Source: Acidisoma silvae (lineage in GTDB: Bacteria > Pseudomonadota > Alphaproteobacteria > Acetobacterales > Acetobacteraceae). From it: a stretch of DNA of 64,000 bases. Numbering within the stretch: the first letter of the stretch is position 1; each line of letters begins with the position of its first letter. Below are positions 43,569 to 52,770 of the stretch, one piece after another. Location of the stretch: positions 806,001 through 870,000 of the forward strand of contig NZ_JAESVB010000001.1 of NCBI RefSeq assembly GCF_020618775.1, written 5' to 3'. The notes beneath the pieces are model-generated. The model saw only the letters and a program-made list of their open reading frames with translations, was not told the DNA's origin and searched no databases. Made by a program: the position numbers and the translations under genes.

Positions 43569-45890
43569 TTGTCTGTCCGTCGAGCCTTCATTGGCGTCGT
43601 TACTGTTTTGGTTGTGGGATCGATTGGGGCAGGGGCCTTTTTCCTCAGCCGGATCGATCCGAACGACTATAAGCCCGAGATCCAGGCGGTTGTGCTCAAG
43701 GCCACCGGCCGCGCCCTGACGCTGGATGGGCCGCTCAGCGTCAGCCTGTCTCTCTGGCCGGTCATCACGGCCGAGAAGGTCCAGCTTGCCAACCTGCCCG
43801 GCGGATCCCGCTCCTATATGGTGCGGGTCAACCAGTTCCGCGCGCAGCTATCTCTGCCTGCCTTGCTGTGGCACCGGCTGGAGATTCTGAACCTCAGCCT
43901 GACCGGGCCGAATATCCTGTTCGAGGAAGTGGATCATCAGCCGAACTGGCTGTTTAAGGCCGCACAGCCGGCCGGTGCGTCCAATATGCCTGCGGCCGCC
44001 ACACCTCCGGTCAAATCCTCTGGCGGTTTCAGTCTGCGCATTCGCGCGGTTCATATCGTCAATGGCATGATCACCTTCCGGCTGCCGGCTAAAACGACGG
44101 TCGTCGGCGTGAAGGCGCTGGACTACAGTCACAGTCAGGACGGCGGCCCGGTCAGCATCGCCTCCACCCTGGTCTATTCCGATTTCGCGCCCTTCACGGT
44201 CGCCGTTCATGGCACGCCCACGGGCGGCGTTTCCGCGCCCTGGAAAACACGGCTCGATTTCGCGGCTTTCGGCGCCACGGCCAAGGCGGCCGGCACGGCC
44301 AGCCTGGACGGCAGCTTCGATGCGACCGTGCAGGGACAGGCCCCGAAACTGGAAGCCTTGAACGCTTTGCTGCCGGCGCTGGGCCTGCCCGCGCTGCATG
44401 GTCTCGTTTTTTCCACCCATGTGACCAATGGGCCGGTGCGCGGCGACCTGCCCATTATCGGCCAGAGCAGCGTCCGTTTCGGCAGTGCCGATTTCACCAG
44501 CGTCATTCCCGGCCTGCAATTCGGCGCGGTCAGTCTGGCGGTCGATCATGCCGGCGGCACGGCGCAGGTAAAGGCCGCCGGACAATATCAGACGGAACCC
44601 TTCACGCTCGCCGCCAATCTCGGCATGCCGGCCGACCCGAATGCCGCCAACCGCCTTGCGCTGCATCTGACCGCCCAGGCTTTCGCGCAAAACCGCGCCG
44701 ATCTGAAACTGGACGGCACACTGGCGCTCACAAGCCTGCGCTTCGCCGGGCTGGATGCCGCGACCGTCCTGCATATGCCCGCTTTGGCCAAGCTGCGCGC
44801 GCTCGTCTCGCCGGCTGTGCCGGACCTCACGAATATCACCTTCAGCGGCAATATCGCCTTGCCGGCGGCGCTGACGCAGATCGGCCTGACCAAAGCGACG
44901 CTCGCCACCAGTTCCGGCACGCTGGCGGGCAGTGCCACGATCGGTATCGGCCTGCCCGTGCGCGCGCAGGCACAGTTGCAGGCGCAACAACTGGATGTGG
45001 ACGCGCTGATCAAGGCTTTCGGCCTGACATCGGATAGCGCGGCCAAGCCAGCGCCAGCGGCGGCCGCGTCGAATGGCCCGCTGATTTCGGACACAGCCTT
45101 GCCTTGGCCGCTGCTGCGCGGCCCCGATATCGATCTGCGGGCCGAGGTCGACCGGCTGACCTTCCTGCATCAGGCTTGGGATCATCTCAGCCTCGGCCTG
45201 CGCGTGAAGGATGGCCGCCTGACGCTCGATCCGCTGCGCCTGGGCGCGTCACCCGCGCTCGCCACCGTCACTTTGAATGCCGATGCGACCCCGGCCATAC
45301 CGGCGGTGCAGTTTCGCTTGAGCGCGCCGGCATTGCCGCTGGCTTTCCTGACCGGGCGCCTGGGGCTGCCCGGGCCGGCGGCGGGCAATCTCGCACTCAA
45401 TACGGTGGTGACCGCGCAAGGCAAAAGCCTGCATGCCATGGCCGGCACTTTGACCGGGTCGCTCTCCGCCCGCATGGGCGCCAGCAGCATCAGCAATGCG
45501 ACGCTCAAGCTTCTGGCTCAGGCCTCGCTGGATGCGCTGCACATCACCGTGCCGGCCCAAGGGCAGACGGCCATCCGCTGCTTCGCGCTGGACGGCAGCT
45601 TCACCAAGGGCATCGCCAATTTCAAAACCATCGCGCTCGACAGCACCTATTTACAGATGGCGGGGGACGGGCAGGTGAATATGGGGGCCGAGACGATGGC
45701 GCTGAAGCTCCATCCCATGGCCCGCATCGTGGGGTCTTCGGTTGCGGTGCCGGTTATCGTGGATGGACCCTGGCGCACGGCCAAGGGCACGCTTCAGGCT
45801 TCCGTCCTGGATAAGGTGGGCCTGCTGCTGGACGGGCTGTTCGGCGGCGATACGGCCAAGGGCTGCGCCGCGCCGCCCGGTTCATCATGA
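43569..45890 (+). CDS. AsmA family protein
   Basis: A 773-residue envelope protein of the AsmA/TamB-like (bridge-type lipid transport) superfamily. It has an N-terminal anchor helix (RAFIGVVTVLVVGSIGAGAFF), then RIDPNDYKPEIQAVVLKATGRALTLDG, the AsmA N-domain hallmark. The C-terminal part contains the TLTGSLSARMGASS and DGPWRTAK blocks. The TTG at 43569 has AGAAGG 9 bases upstream and fits homologue N-termini better than the ATG at 43503. It is divergent from the giant protease gene. Confidence 0.92.
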   Translation: MSVRRAFIGVVTVLVVGSIGAGAFFLSRIDPNDYKPEIQAVVLKATGRALTLDGPLSVSLSLWPVITAEKVQLANLPGGSRSYMVRVNQFRAQLSLPALLWHRLEILNLSLTGPNILFEEVDHQPNWLFKAAQPAGASNMPAAATPPVKSSGGFSLRIRAVHIVNGMITFRLPAKTTVVGVKALDYSHSQDGGPVSIASTLVYSDFAPFTVAVHGTPTGGVSAPWKTRLDFAAFGATAKAAGTASLDGSFDATVQGQAPKLEALNALLPALGLPALHGLVFSTHVTNGPVRGDLPIIGQSSVRFGSADFTSVIPGLQFGAVSLAVDHAGGTAQVKAAGQYQTEPFTLAANLGMPADPNAANRLALHLTAQAFAQNRADLKLDGTLALTSLRFAGLDAATVLHMPALAKLRALVSPAVPDLTNITFSGNIALPAALTQIGLTKATLATSSGTLAGSATIGIGLPVRAQAQLQAQQLDVDALIKAFGLTSDSAAKPAPAAAASNGPLISDTALPWPLLRGPDIDLRAEVDRLTFLHQAWDHLSLGLRVKDGRLTLDPLRLGASPALATVTLNADATPAIPAVQFRLSAPALPLAFLTGRLGLPGPAAGNLALNTVVTAQGKSLHAMAGTLTGSLSARMGASSISNATLKLLAQASLDALHITVPAQGQTAIRCFALDGSFTKGIANFKTIALDSTYLQMAGDGQVNMGAETMALKLHPMARIVGSSVAVPVIVDGPWRTAKGTLQASVLDKVGLLLDGLFGGDTAKGCAAPPGSS

Positions 45891-45908
45891 GAGGCTGAGA
45901 CGCGTCCT

Positions 45909-46493
45909 ATGGGTCATCCTCCGATCCTGGCCAGCAAGTCGGCAACCCGCCGGCAGATGCTGGACTCCGCTGGTGTCGCGTTCGATGCGCACTCCGCCGA
46001 CGTTGATGAGGCTGCGATCAAGGAAATCTGCCGCGCGGGCGGGCTGGATGCGCCAGCGACCGCTTTGAAACTGGCTGAGGCCAAGGCCGCCGCCATCGGC
46101 GCGCGCTTTCCGGGCCGCGTGGTGATCGGCGCCGATCAGATGTTGGATTGCGGCGGCGTCTGGTTCGACAAGCCGGCGGATATGGCCGCCGCCGCCGATC
46201 AACTCCGTCATCTGCGCGGGCGGATGCACGAACTGCCGACCGCTGTTGTCTGTTGGCGTGACGGCGTCGTGCTGTGGCGCCATGTGGAAACTCCGCGCCT
46301 GACGCTTCATGCTTTCACGGAAGCCGAGCTTGCATCCGTGCTGGCGGCGGAAGGGGATCGGCTGCTGGACAGCGTCGGTGCCTATCGGGTGGAAGGACCG
46401 GCCATCCGCCTGTTCCAGGCCATCGAAGGGGATTGGTTTTCCATCCTCGGCCTGCCGCTTCTGCCGCTGCTCGGGTTTCTGCGACGTCAGTGA
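45909..46493 (+). CDS. Maf family nucleoside-triphosphate pyrophosphatase
   Basis: A 194-residue house-cleaning enzyme that hydrolyses non-canonical or excess nucleotides to monophosphates. Signatures are PILASKSATRRQML at the N-terminus, VVIGADQMLDCGG with the metal Asp, LRHLRGRMHELPTAVVC, and DSVGAYRVEGPAIRLFQAIEGDWFSILGLPL. The SKSATRRQML loop departs slightly from the commoner SPRRRELL. It lies 18 bases after the AsmA-family gene and 11 bases from the convergent cydC stop. Confidence 0.93.
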   Translation: MGHPPILASKSATRRQMLDSAGVAFDAHSADVDEAAIKEICRAGGLDAPATALKLAEAKAAAIGARFPGRVVIGADQMLDCGGVWFDKPADMAAAADQLRHLRGRMHELPTAVVCWRDGVVLWRHVETPRLTLHAFTEAELASVLAAEGDRLLDSVGAYRVEGPAIRLFQAIEGDWFSILGLPLLPLLGFLRRQ

Positions 46494-46504
46494 GGCGCGG
46501 CCCG

Positions 46505-48169
46505 TCAGCCTTCGTAGACCCGCCCGTTCTCCATGCGCAGGACGCGATCGACATTGCGCAGGGCCTGAGACCGGTGCGTAATCAACAACGTCGTGCGGCC
46601 GCGCATCAGCGCCGCCAGCGCATCAAGCACGATCCGTTCGGATAGGGCGTCCAGGCCCTCCGTCGGCTCATCGAGAACAAGAATCGGGGCGTCCTTCAGG
46701 AAGGCGCGGGCAATGGCGATGCGGCGCGCCTGGCCGCCGGACAGCTGCGTGCCGACTTCGCCCACCATCGTCTCCAGCCCATCCGGCATGGCCTGCACTT
46801 CGTCCCAGATGCCGGCCTGGCGCAGGGCCGCCTGCATCTCGGCGTCAGTCGCATCCGGCTTGGCGAGGTGCAGATTCTCACGAATGCTGGTGTTGAACAG
46901 ATGCGTCTGCTGCGCAATGACGGCGCAAAAGCCGCGCACCGTTTCGCCGCTCAGCTGGCGGATCGGCATACCGCCGATCTGCACGTCACCCTTTTCCCAG
47001 TCCCAGAAACGGAGGAGCAGATTGGCAAGACTGGTCTTGCCGGACCCGGTCGGGCCGACGATGCCGACGGAGGTGCCGGCCGGCACCGCCAGGGTGACGC
47101 CATCCAGGGCCCAGGGCGCATGCGGCGCATAACGCAGCCCGACATCGCGGAAGGCGATGTCGAAACGGACCGGCGGTGGCGCTTCCCGCACCGGTTCCTG
47201 CACGGCCGGCGCGGTATCGACGATTTCGAAAATACGTCGCGCGGCGGCCAAGGTTTCGCCCAGCGCACGATAGGCATTGGGCAACCCGCTGACGGCGTCG
47301 AAACTGGCCAGCACGAACAGCGTGACCATGGCGATATCCGGGCCGGACAGCAGCTTGGCGGTGGCCAGCGGAATGGCGCAGATCAGCGCCATCAGCATCG
47401 TGGCTTGCACGACGAACAGGCCGAGCCCGCCGGATGCCGCTTCCACCCGCGCCTGCTGGCGCTCGTGACCGATCAAAGCCTCGTAACCCGCTTCATGCTG
47501 CGCAGTCTGCCGGTCCAGCGCGCCGAAGACCCGCAACTCCTCAAAGCCACGGATGGTGTCGGCGATATCGGCGCGTAGCGCACCGCGCTGCGCGACGGCC
47601 GCCTGGCCGGGGCGGCGCGCGAGGCGGAAGGCGAGGACGGGCAGAGCCAGGCCCACGATCAGCAGGCCGAGCAGATCGGCCAGTGCCGCACCCATGCTGA
47701 AATAGGCCAGGAACACAACCATCAGCAGGGCGCAGACGGGCGCCACGATGCTCGGTGCCAGCACGCGCAGATAGAAATTGTCCAGACTGTCGATATCGGC
47801 GCGAATACGGCTGAGCAGATCGCCCGAGCGATGCATCTGCAACCGCGCCGGGGCCAGGGGTTCCAGATGCTGGTAGAACCAGACACGCAGGTCTGACAGC
47901 AGGCGGAAGGTCGCCTCATGCGTCGTCAGCCGTTCCAGATAGCGGCCGACAGTCCGGATGATGGCCAGCGCCCGGATGGCGGCGGCCGGCAGGAAATATT
48001 CCAGGTGCAGCAGGCCGAGCCCGGCCAGACCCATGGCCGCGATGAACCAGCCGGACAGCGCCAGCAGCCCGACATTGGTGAGCACGACGATAATGCCGAG
48101 CAGGATGCCCAAGGCCTGCCAATGCCAGTTGGTGCTCAGCAGTCCCAGAAGACGGCGCAGGTCTTTCAT
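46505..48169 (-). CDS. cydC: Heterodimeric thiol ABC exporter, subunit CydC
   Basis: A 554-residue half-transporter. Six membrane helices in the N-terminal half; ATPase half with Walker A GPTGSGKTSLANLL, signature LSGGQARRIAIARAF and Walker B ILVLDEPTEGLD. With CydD it exports glutathione and cysteine to the periplasm, needed to assemble cytochrome bd. Its ATG overlaps the cydD stop by 4 bases and GAGGG precedes it. It is the last gene of cydABDC. Confidence 0.96.
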   Translation of the reverse strand: MKDLRRLLGLLSTNWHWQALGILLGIIVVLTNVGLLALSGWFIAAMGLAGLGLLHLEYFLPAAAIRALAIIRTVGRYLERLTTHEATFRLLSDLRVWFYQHLEPLAPARLQMHRSGDLLSRIRADIDSLDNFYLRVLAPSIVAPVCALLMVVFLAYFSMGAALADLLGLLIVGLALPVLAFRLARRPGQAAVAQRGALRADIADTIRGFEELRVFGALDRQTAQHEAGYEALIGHERQQARVEAASGGLGLFVVQATMLMALICAIPLATAKLLSGPDIAMVTLFVLASFDAVSGLPNAYRALGETLAAARRIFEIVDTAPAVQEPVREAPPPVRFDIAFRDVGLRYAPHAPWALDGVTLAVPAGTSVGIVGPTGSGKTSLANLLLRFWDWEKGDVQIGGMPIRQLSGETVRGFCAVIAQQTHLFNTSIRENLHLAKPDATDAEMQAALRQAGIWDEVQAMPDGLETMVGEVGTQLSGGQARRIAIARAFLKDAPILVLDEPTEGLDALSERIVLDALAALMRGRTTLLITHRSQALRNVDRVLRMENGRVYEG

Positions 48170-49932
48170 AGCGCGCCCTCATGATACAGCGCGCTCATCG
48201 CGGCATAATCGCTCTGCTGTTCCTTGAGGAACGCGGCCGTGCCGGATTCGACGATGCGGCCGTCGCGCATTACCAGAACACGGTCGGCGGCTTCCGCCGT
48301 CTCCAGCCGATGGGCAATCAGCAGCACGGTCGTCTCACGCGGCAGCGCCGCAATGGCATCGCGAATAAGGCCAGCGGTCGTCTGGTCAAGGCTCGCCTCG
48401 GCCTCGTCGAGGATCAGCAGATCGGCGGGCTTGAGCAGGGCGCGGGCCAAAGCGATGCGGCGGATTTCGCCGCCCGACAGGCCCTGGCCGCGCTCGCCGA
48501 TGACGGTGTCATAGCCGTCCGGCAGGCGGGTGATGAAGTCATGCGCGGCGGCGGCACGCGAGGCGCGGAGGATCGCATCCTCGGTCGCGTCCGGCACGCC
48601 CAGGCGGATATTGTCGGCAATGGTGCCGGCAAACAGCGTCGGTCGCTGCGGCATCCAGGACATACGGGCGAACCAGTTTTCTGGGGCGATGTCGCGCAAG
48701 TCGGTGCCGTCCAGCGCAATGCGGCCGGCGTCAGGCTGCGCCAGTCCAAGAAGAAGCCGGGCGAGGGTGGACTTGCCCGAGCCGCTCGGCCCCACCAGAG
48801 CCACGCGTTCACCGCGCGTCAGCGTCAGGTCGATACCGGCAAGCGCCGGCTGCTCGGCGCGATAGGCGAAATGCACATCCTCGAAGCGGATGGTGCGGAA
48901 GATCGCAGGTGCCGCTGCCGTGCCGGGCGCCGTTTCCGGCTCCGGCGTTTCCAGCAGCGCCACGATCCGTTCGGAAGCCGCAATCGCATCCATGCGCGCA
49001 TGATATTGCGTGCCCATGGCGCGCAGCGGGCGGAAGAATTCCGGCGCCAGCAGCAGCACGAAGAAGCCGGGCAGGAAATGCATCTGGCCGTAATAGAGGC
49101 GGAAGCCGATGAAGACGGCGACCATGGCGACGCCGAGGGTCGTGAAGAATTCCAGCACCAGCGATGACAGGAAGGCGACGCGCAGCACGCTCATGGTGCT
49201 CTGGCGATACTCGTCGGAAATGCGGCCGATGATCTCGGCCTCGTAGCGGCTGGCGCCGAACAGTTTCAGCGTCGTCAGCCCTTCGACGACATCGAAGAAC
49301 TGCGCGCTCATCAGCGCCAATTTGCGCCACTGCGTCTGGTTCAGGCGTTCGGTGCCGCGGCCGATGACGATCATGAAGATGGGGATCAGCGGCGCGCCGA
49401 CCAGCAGGATAATGCCGGAAACCCAATCGGCCGGGAAAACGGCGACCAGCAGGGCGATGGGCAGGAAGGCCGCGATCATCATCTGCGGCAGATAGGTAAC
49501 GTAGTATTTGTCGAGCGTATCGACGCCTTCCACCAGCAGGCTGGCGAGGTCGCCGCTGCGCTCGCTGCCGATGAAGCCAGCGCCGAGGCGGGCGATTTTG
49601 GCGTGCAGCGTTTGCCGCAGGTCGCGCTTCACGCGGGCGCTGGCGGCAACCGCGCTGATCGTGCCGCCATGGCTCATCAGTGCGCGCAGGAAGAACAGTC
49701 CCACCAGCGGCCAAAGCAGCGGAAGGACGCTGGTCAGGCCGCGATGGGCGAAAATAACCCCGGTGACGGCTTTGGCCAGCAGCCAGGCTTCCGGAATGAG
49801 AAGCAGGCCGCTGAGCGCGCCGAGGGTGATAGCGGTATTGAGGGGGCGCCGGGCGATTTTCGCCCGGCGCTTGAGCCAGCCATTCAGCGTGCGAGTGACC
49901 GCGCGCGGCATGGGAGGCTTGTGGGTCGTCAT
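48166..49932 (-). CDS. cydD: Heterodimeric thiol ABC exporter, subunit CydD
   Basis: A 588-residue half-transporter and partner of CydC. Helical N-terminal domain; Walker A GPSGSGKSTLARLL, signature LSGGEIRRIALARALL, Walker B LLILDEAEASLD. Walker B has Ala-Glu after DE where DEPT is usual, typical of CydD. It lies 40 bases downstream of cydB in the same direction and 4 bases overlapping cydC; the order cydA-cydB-cydD-cydC marks it as one operon. No cydX-sized frame fits the 40-base gap. Confidence 0.96.
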   Translation of the reverse strand: MTTHKPPMPRAVTRTLNGWLKRRAKIARRPLNTAITLGALSGLLLIPEAWLLAKAVTGVIFAHRGLTSVLPLLWPLVGLFFLRALMSHGGTISAVAASARVKRDLRQTLHAKIARLGAGFIGSERSGDLASLLVEGVDTLDKYYVTYLPQMMIAAFLPIALLVAVFPADWVSGIILLVGAPLIPIFMIVIGRGTERLNQTQWRKLALMSAQFFDVVEGLTTLKLFGASRYEAEIIGRISDEYRQSTMSVLRVAFLSSLVLEFFTTLGVAMVAVFIGFRLYYGQMHFLPGFFVLLLAPEFFRPLRAMGTQYHARMDAIAASERIVALLETPEPETAPGTAAAPAIFRTIRFEDVHFAYRAEQPALAGIDLTLTRGERVALVGPSGSGKSTLARLLLGLAQPDAGRIALDGTDLRDIAPENWFARMSWMPQRPTLFAGTIADNIRLGVPDATEDAILRASRAAAAHDFITRLPDGYDTVIGERGQGLSGGEIRRIALARALLKPADLLILDEAEASLDQTTAGLIRDAIAALPRETTVLLIAHRLETAEAADRVLVMRDGRIVESGTAAFLKEQQSDYAAMSALYHEGAL

Positions 49933-49972
49933 GATCTTATCAAGCCGTCAGATGCCTGAAGGCGTCCTGTTC

Positions 49973-51016
49973 TCAGTGATAAGCTGCCAGCGCCGAGACG
50001 CGGGCCCGGAAGACCCAGATCTGATAGGCGTTGTACATCAGCATCACCGGGAAGAAGCCGCCCATGGCGAGGGTGAAGGTAAAGAGCGAAACCGCCGGGC
50101 TGGCGCCGCTATAGATGGTCCAGGTGCCGGGTACGAGCCAGGGATAGATGGTCCACATCATGGCACCCGCCATGATGGCGACCGCCGCGTTGAACCACAG
50201 GATGGCCGCGACATCGCGGTCATGATGGCTGGCCACCCGCATCTTATAGGCCGTGAAGATCACGACCAGCAGCACGATGCCCCAGATCCAGAAGTTACGG
50301 CCGAACCATTTCGAGGACGCCCAGGGGAAGATGGCGGCGGAGGCCACGACCGTGATGGCGACGGCGACCAGCGCCAGCCAGAAGATGGTTTTGGTCCAGT
50401 GCGCGGCCTGTTCGCGGATCGGCTCGCCATGTTCGAAACGGGCGCGGATGAACAGCGTCCCGGCGAGCGTCACGGCGATGACGGCGGCAACGCCCGTCCA
50501 GATGCTGAAGCCAGAGATGAAGCGGAAGGAACCGCCGACATAGGTCGGGATCACGCCCGGCGTATTCGTCAGCGGAAAGCCCTGCATCACCGCGCCCACC
50601 GCCATGCCGCCGAAGAAGGCGACGGCTAGGCTGGAGAAGCCGAAGCAGATATCCGAAAAGCGCTTCCAGGGCTCATCCGCCAGATGGCGGAATTCCAAAG
50701 CCAGCGCGCGGGTGATCATGCCCCAGAGGGCGAGGGCCAGCGGCACCATCAGATAGCTGAAGGCCGAGCCGTAGACGAAGGGGAAGGTGCCAAAGAGCAC
50801 GCCGCCCGCGACAATCAGCCAGGTTTCGTTTGCGTCCCAGGTGCCGGCCATGGCCGACATGATGGCGCCACGCTCATGATGGCTGCGCACGAAAAGGGAG
50901 AAGACGCCGGCGCCGAGATCGGCGCCGTCGAGCAGGATGTACAGCAGCACGCTGAAGTCGAGTGCCAGCCACCAGGCGAAGGTGACGAGGGATTGGATAT
51001 GGTTCAGCCCGTCCAT
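49973..51016 (-). CDS. cydB: Cytochrome bd-type quinol oxidase subunit II
   Basis: A 347-residue membrane protein with about eight to nine helices. The N-terminus LLDGADLGAGVFSLF (the usual DGxDLGxG) and GTWDANETWLIVAGGVLF are strongly conserved CydB/CioB blocks. VLMYNAYQIWVF near the end is also typical. It completes the oxidase with CydA. cydA ends 52 bases upstream. Confidence 0.96.
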   Translation of the reverse strand: MDGLNHIQSLVTFAWWLALDFSVLLYILLDGADLGAGVFSLFVRSHHERGAIMSAMAGTWDANETWLIVAGGVLFGTFPFVYGSAFSYLMVPLALALWGMITRALALEFRHLADEPWKRFSDICFGFSSLAVAFFGGMAVGAVMQGFPLTNTPGVIPTYVGGSFRFISGFSIWTGVAAVIAVTLAGTLFIRARFEHGEPIREQAAHWTKTIFWLALVAVAITVVASAAIFPWASSKWFGRNFWIWGIVLLVVIFTAYKMRVASHHDRDVAAILWFNAAVAIMAGAMMWTIYPWLVPGTWTIYSGASPAVSLFTFTLAMGGFFPVMLMYNAYQIWVFRARVSALAAYH

Positions 51017-51068
51017 GGTTCAGGCTCCCGTATGATGCGTGTGAATGTGGATCATGTCAGCGGTCGCC

Positions 51069-52511
51069 TCAGATCGGACGGACATAGGAGGGGGCTTCGT
51101 TTCGGCCGTGGCGCGGCTCCAACTCACCCAGATGCTGGTCACCGCCATGGGTGACGGGGCTGGTCATATCCGGACCCATGCGCATCACCTTGGCGAAGAA
51201 GAACCAGGTGCTGCCCCAGACGATCAGTTCGAAATAGATATAGCCGAGCAGCCAAAGGACGGCGGAGGTCAGGTCCATATGGCTGACGCCCTGTTCCGTC
51301 CGCATCATGCCATAGACAACCCAGGGCTGACGGCCGATTTCGCGTACCCACCAGCCGCACCAGATGCTGATATAGGGCAGGAAGCCGACCAGGATCGCGG
51401 CCCACAGGAAAAGGCGATTCTGAAAGATGCGGTTCACCGCGAAGCGGCCGCGCAGGATGAGGAAGGCGCCCCAGAAGGCGAAGAGCATGATGGCACCGCC
51501 GGCGGCGGCCATGATGCGGAAGGCATAGAAGGGGATCACGACCGGGGGCTGGTCGGCCTTCGGGAAGCTGTTCAGCCCTTCCACCTTGCCGTTCCAGGTA
51601 TGGGTCTCCAGCAGGCTCAGCACATGCGGAATGCTGATCGACCAGGCCATGCCGTCACCCGCCGCATTCGGCCAGCCCACGACCTGCCAGCTGGTATCGA
51701 CCGAGCCGTCCGGATTGTAGGTATTGTAATGGCCTTCCATGGCGGCCAGCGCCGCCGGCTGGTCATCGGCGACCACCAGGCCAAGCCCGTCGCCCAGATA
51801 GACCTGCAAGGGCGCGATGATGACGAGGGCAAGCACGGCCCATTTCAGTGGCCGCTGGAAGAGGTCGACATGCTTGCGCGTCAGCACGAACCAGGCCGCG
51901 ACTGCGATGACGAAGCACAGCGCCAGTTCGATCGCCGCGAACAGCATATGCGGGAAGCCGAGCCAGACATCCGGGTTCAACAGGGCCGCGAACCAGTCCG
52001 TCACCTGGAAGATGCCGTTCTTGAACTCGACGCCGGTCGGCGTCTGCATCCAGGAATTAGCGTCCAGAATCCACATGGCCGAGAGGCAGGACGAAATCGC
52101 GACATTGGCGGTGGCAAACAGATGCATGCCACGGCTGATCTTGCCCCAGCCGAAAACCATCAGGCCGATAAAGCCCGCCTCATACATGAAGGCGGTGATG
52201 GTCTCGTAGCCCAGAACCTGGCCGAAGAAGGGGCCGGAGGCCTGGGAGAAGGGGCCGTAGAGAATGCCGAACGCCATTTCCATGGTGATGCCGGTCGCGA
52301 CGCCGGCCGCGAAATTCACGATGAAGAGGCGGCCGAAGAAGCGCACCACCCGGTACCAATGCTCGTCATTGGTGGCGACCCAGCGCCATTCGGCGAAGAA
52401 TAGCAGAACGGCCAGGCCGATGGTCAGCGGCGGATACAGGATATGCATGGTGGTGATCCATGCGAAGTCCAGCCGCGACAAGAATACGGACAATGCACTC
52501 GTCGACATCAC
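51069..52511 (-). CDS. cydA: Cytochrome bd-type quinol oxidase subunit I
   Basis: A 480-residue, haem-bearing quinol-oxidising subunit. The N-terminus has TTMHILYPPLTIGLA with a haem His. GYETITAFMYEAGFIGLMVFGW is the second helix block. EIGRQPWVVYGMMRTEQGVS is the Q-site region, with a short Q loop, so the enzyme resembles the CIO (cyanide-insensitive) branch. It reduces oxygen to water at low oxygen tension. The upstream region holds a candidate FNR site at 52710-52723 and a 30-base palindrome at 52670-52699. Confidence 0.96.
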   Translation of the reverse strand: MMSTSALSVFLSRLDFAWITTMHILYPPLTIGLAVLLFFAEWRWVATNDEHWYRVVRFFGRLFIVNFAAGVATGITMEMAFGILYGPFSQASGPFFGQVLGYETITAFMYEAGFIGLMVFGWGKISRGMHLFATANVAISSCLSAMWILDANSWMQTPTGVEFKNGIFQVTDWFAALLNPDVWLGFPHMLFAAIELALCFVIAVAAWFVLTRKHVDLFQRPLKWAVLALVIIAPLQVYLGDGLGLVVADDQPAALAAMEGHYNTYNPDGSVDTSWQVVGWPNAAGDGMAWSISIPHVLSLLETHTWNGKVEGLNSFPKADQPPVVIPFYAFRIMAAAGGAIMLFAFWGAFLILRGRFAVNRIFQNRLFLWAAILVGFLPYISIWCGWWVREIGRQPWVVYGMMRTEQGVSHMDLTSAVLWLLGYIYFELIVWGSTWFFFAKVMRMGPDMTSPVTHGGDQHLGELEPRHGRNEAPSYVRPI

Positions 52512-52669
52512 TCACGCTCCGTAACGGAATTGGCTAGGCAGATCGTTTCCTGACCCGTTCGTTTTATGACCGAACTTGGGTTGCAAGGCATCTCTATTCC
52601 GTGCGTGGCCAAGCGCCAGGGGCGGGCGGATGACATTGGGGAGAGATGTGCACGGTCAGTCATAGAGGG

Positions 52670-52699
52670 CCGTAATTTCAGAAATTTCTGAAATTACGG
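52670..52699. promoter_or_regulatory. Perfect 30-base palindrome between dadA and cydA
   Basis: Both halves read identically on the two strands (CCGTAATTTCAGAAA then its inverse), with no spacer, so the centre is AAATTT. It lies 72 bases past the dadA stop and 159 bases before cydA. It could be a dimeric regulator site for the cyd operon or a bidirectional terminator. No T-run follows on the minus strand. Confidence 0.6.
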
Positions 52700-52709
52700 T
52701 ACTACTAAA

Positions 52710-52723
52710 TTGATCTGTGTCAA
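52710..52723. promoter_or_regulatory. FNR/FixK-like box upstream of cydA
   Basis: TTGATCTGTGTCAA matches the FNR-family consensus TTGAT-N4-ATCAA in 9 of 10 defined positions. It lies about 187 bases before the cydA start, in the one operon here expected to respond to oxygen limitation. Activator or repressor action cannot be told from sequence. Confidence 0.5.
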
Positions 52724-52770
52724 CGATTCTAGGGGATAGAAGGCATGCGGGGCCGCACGGCTGCGGACGG

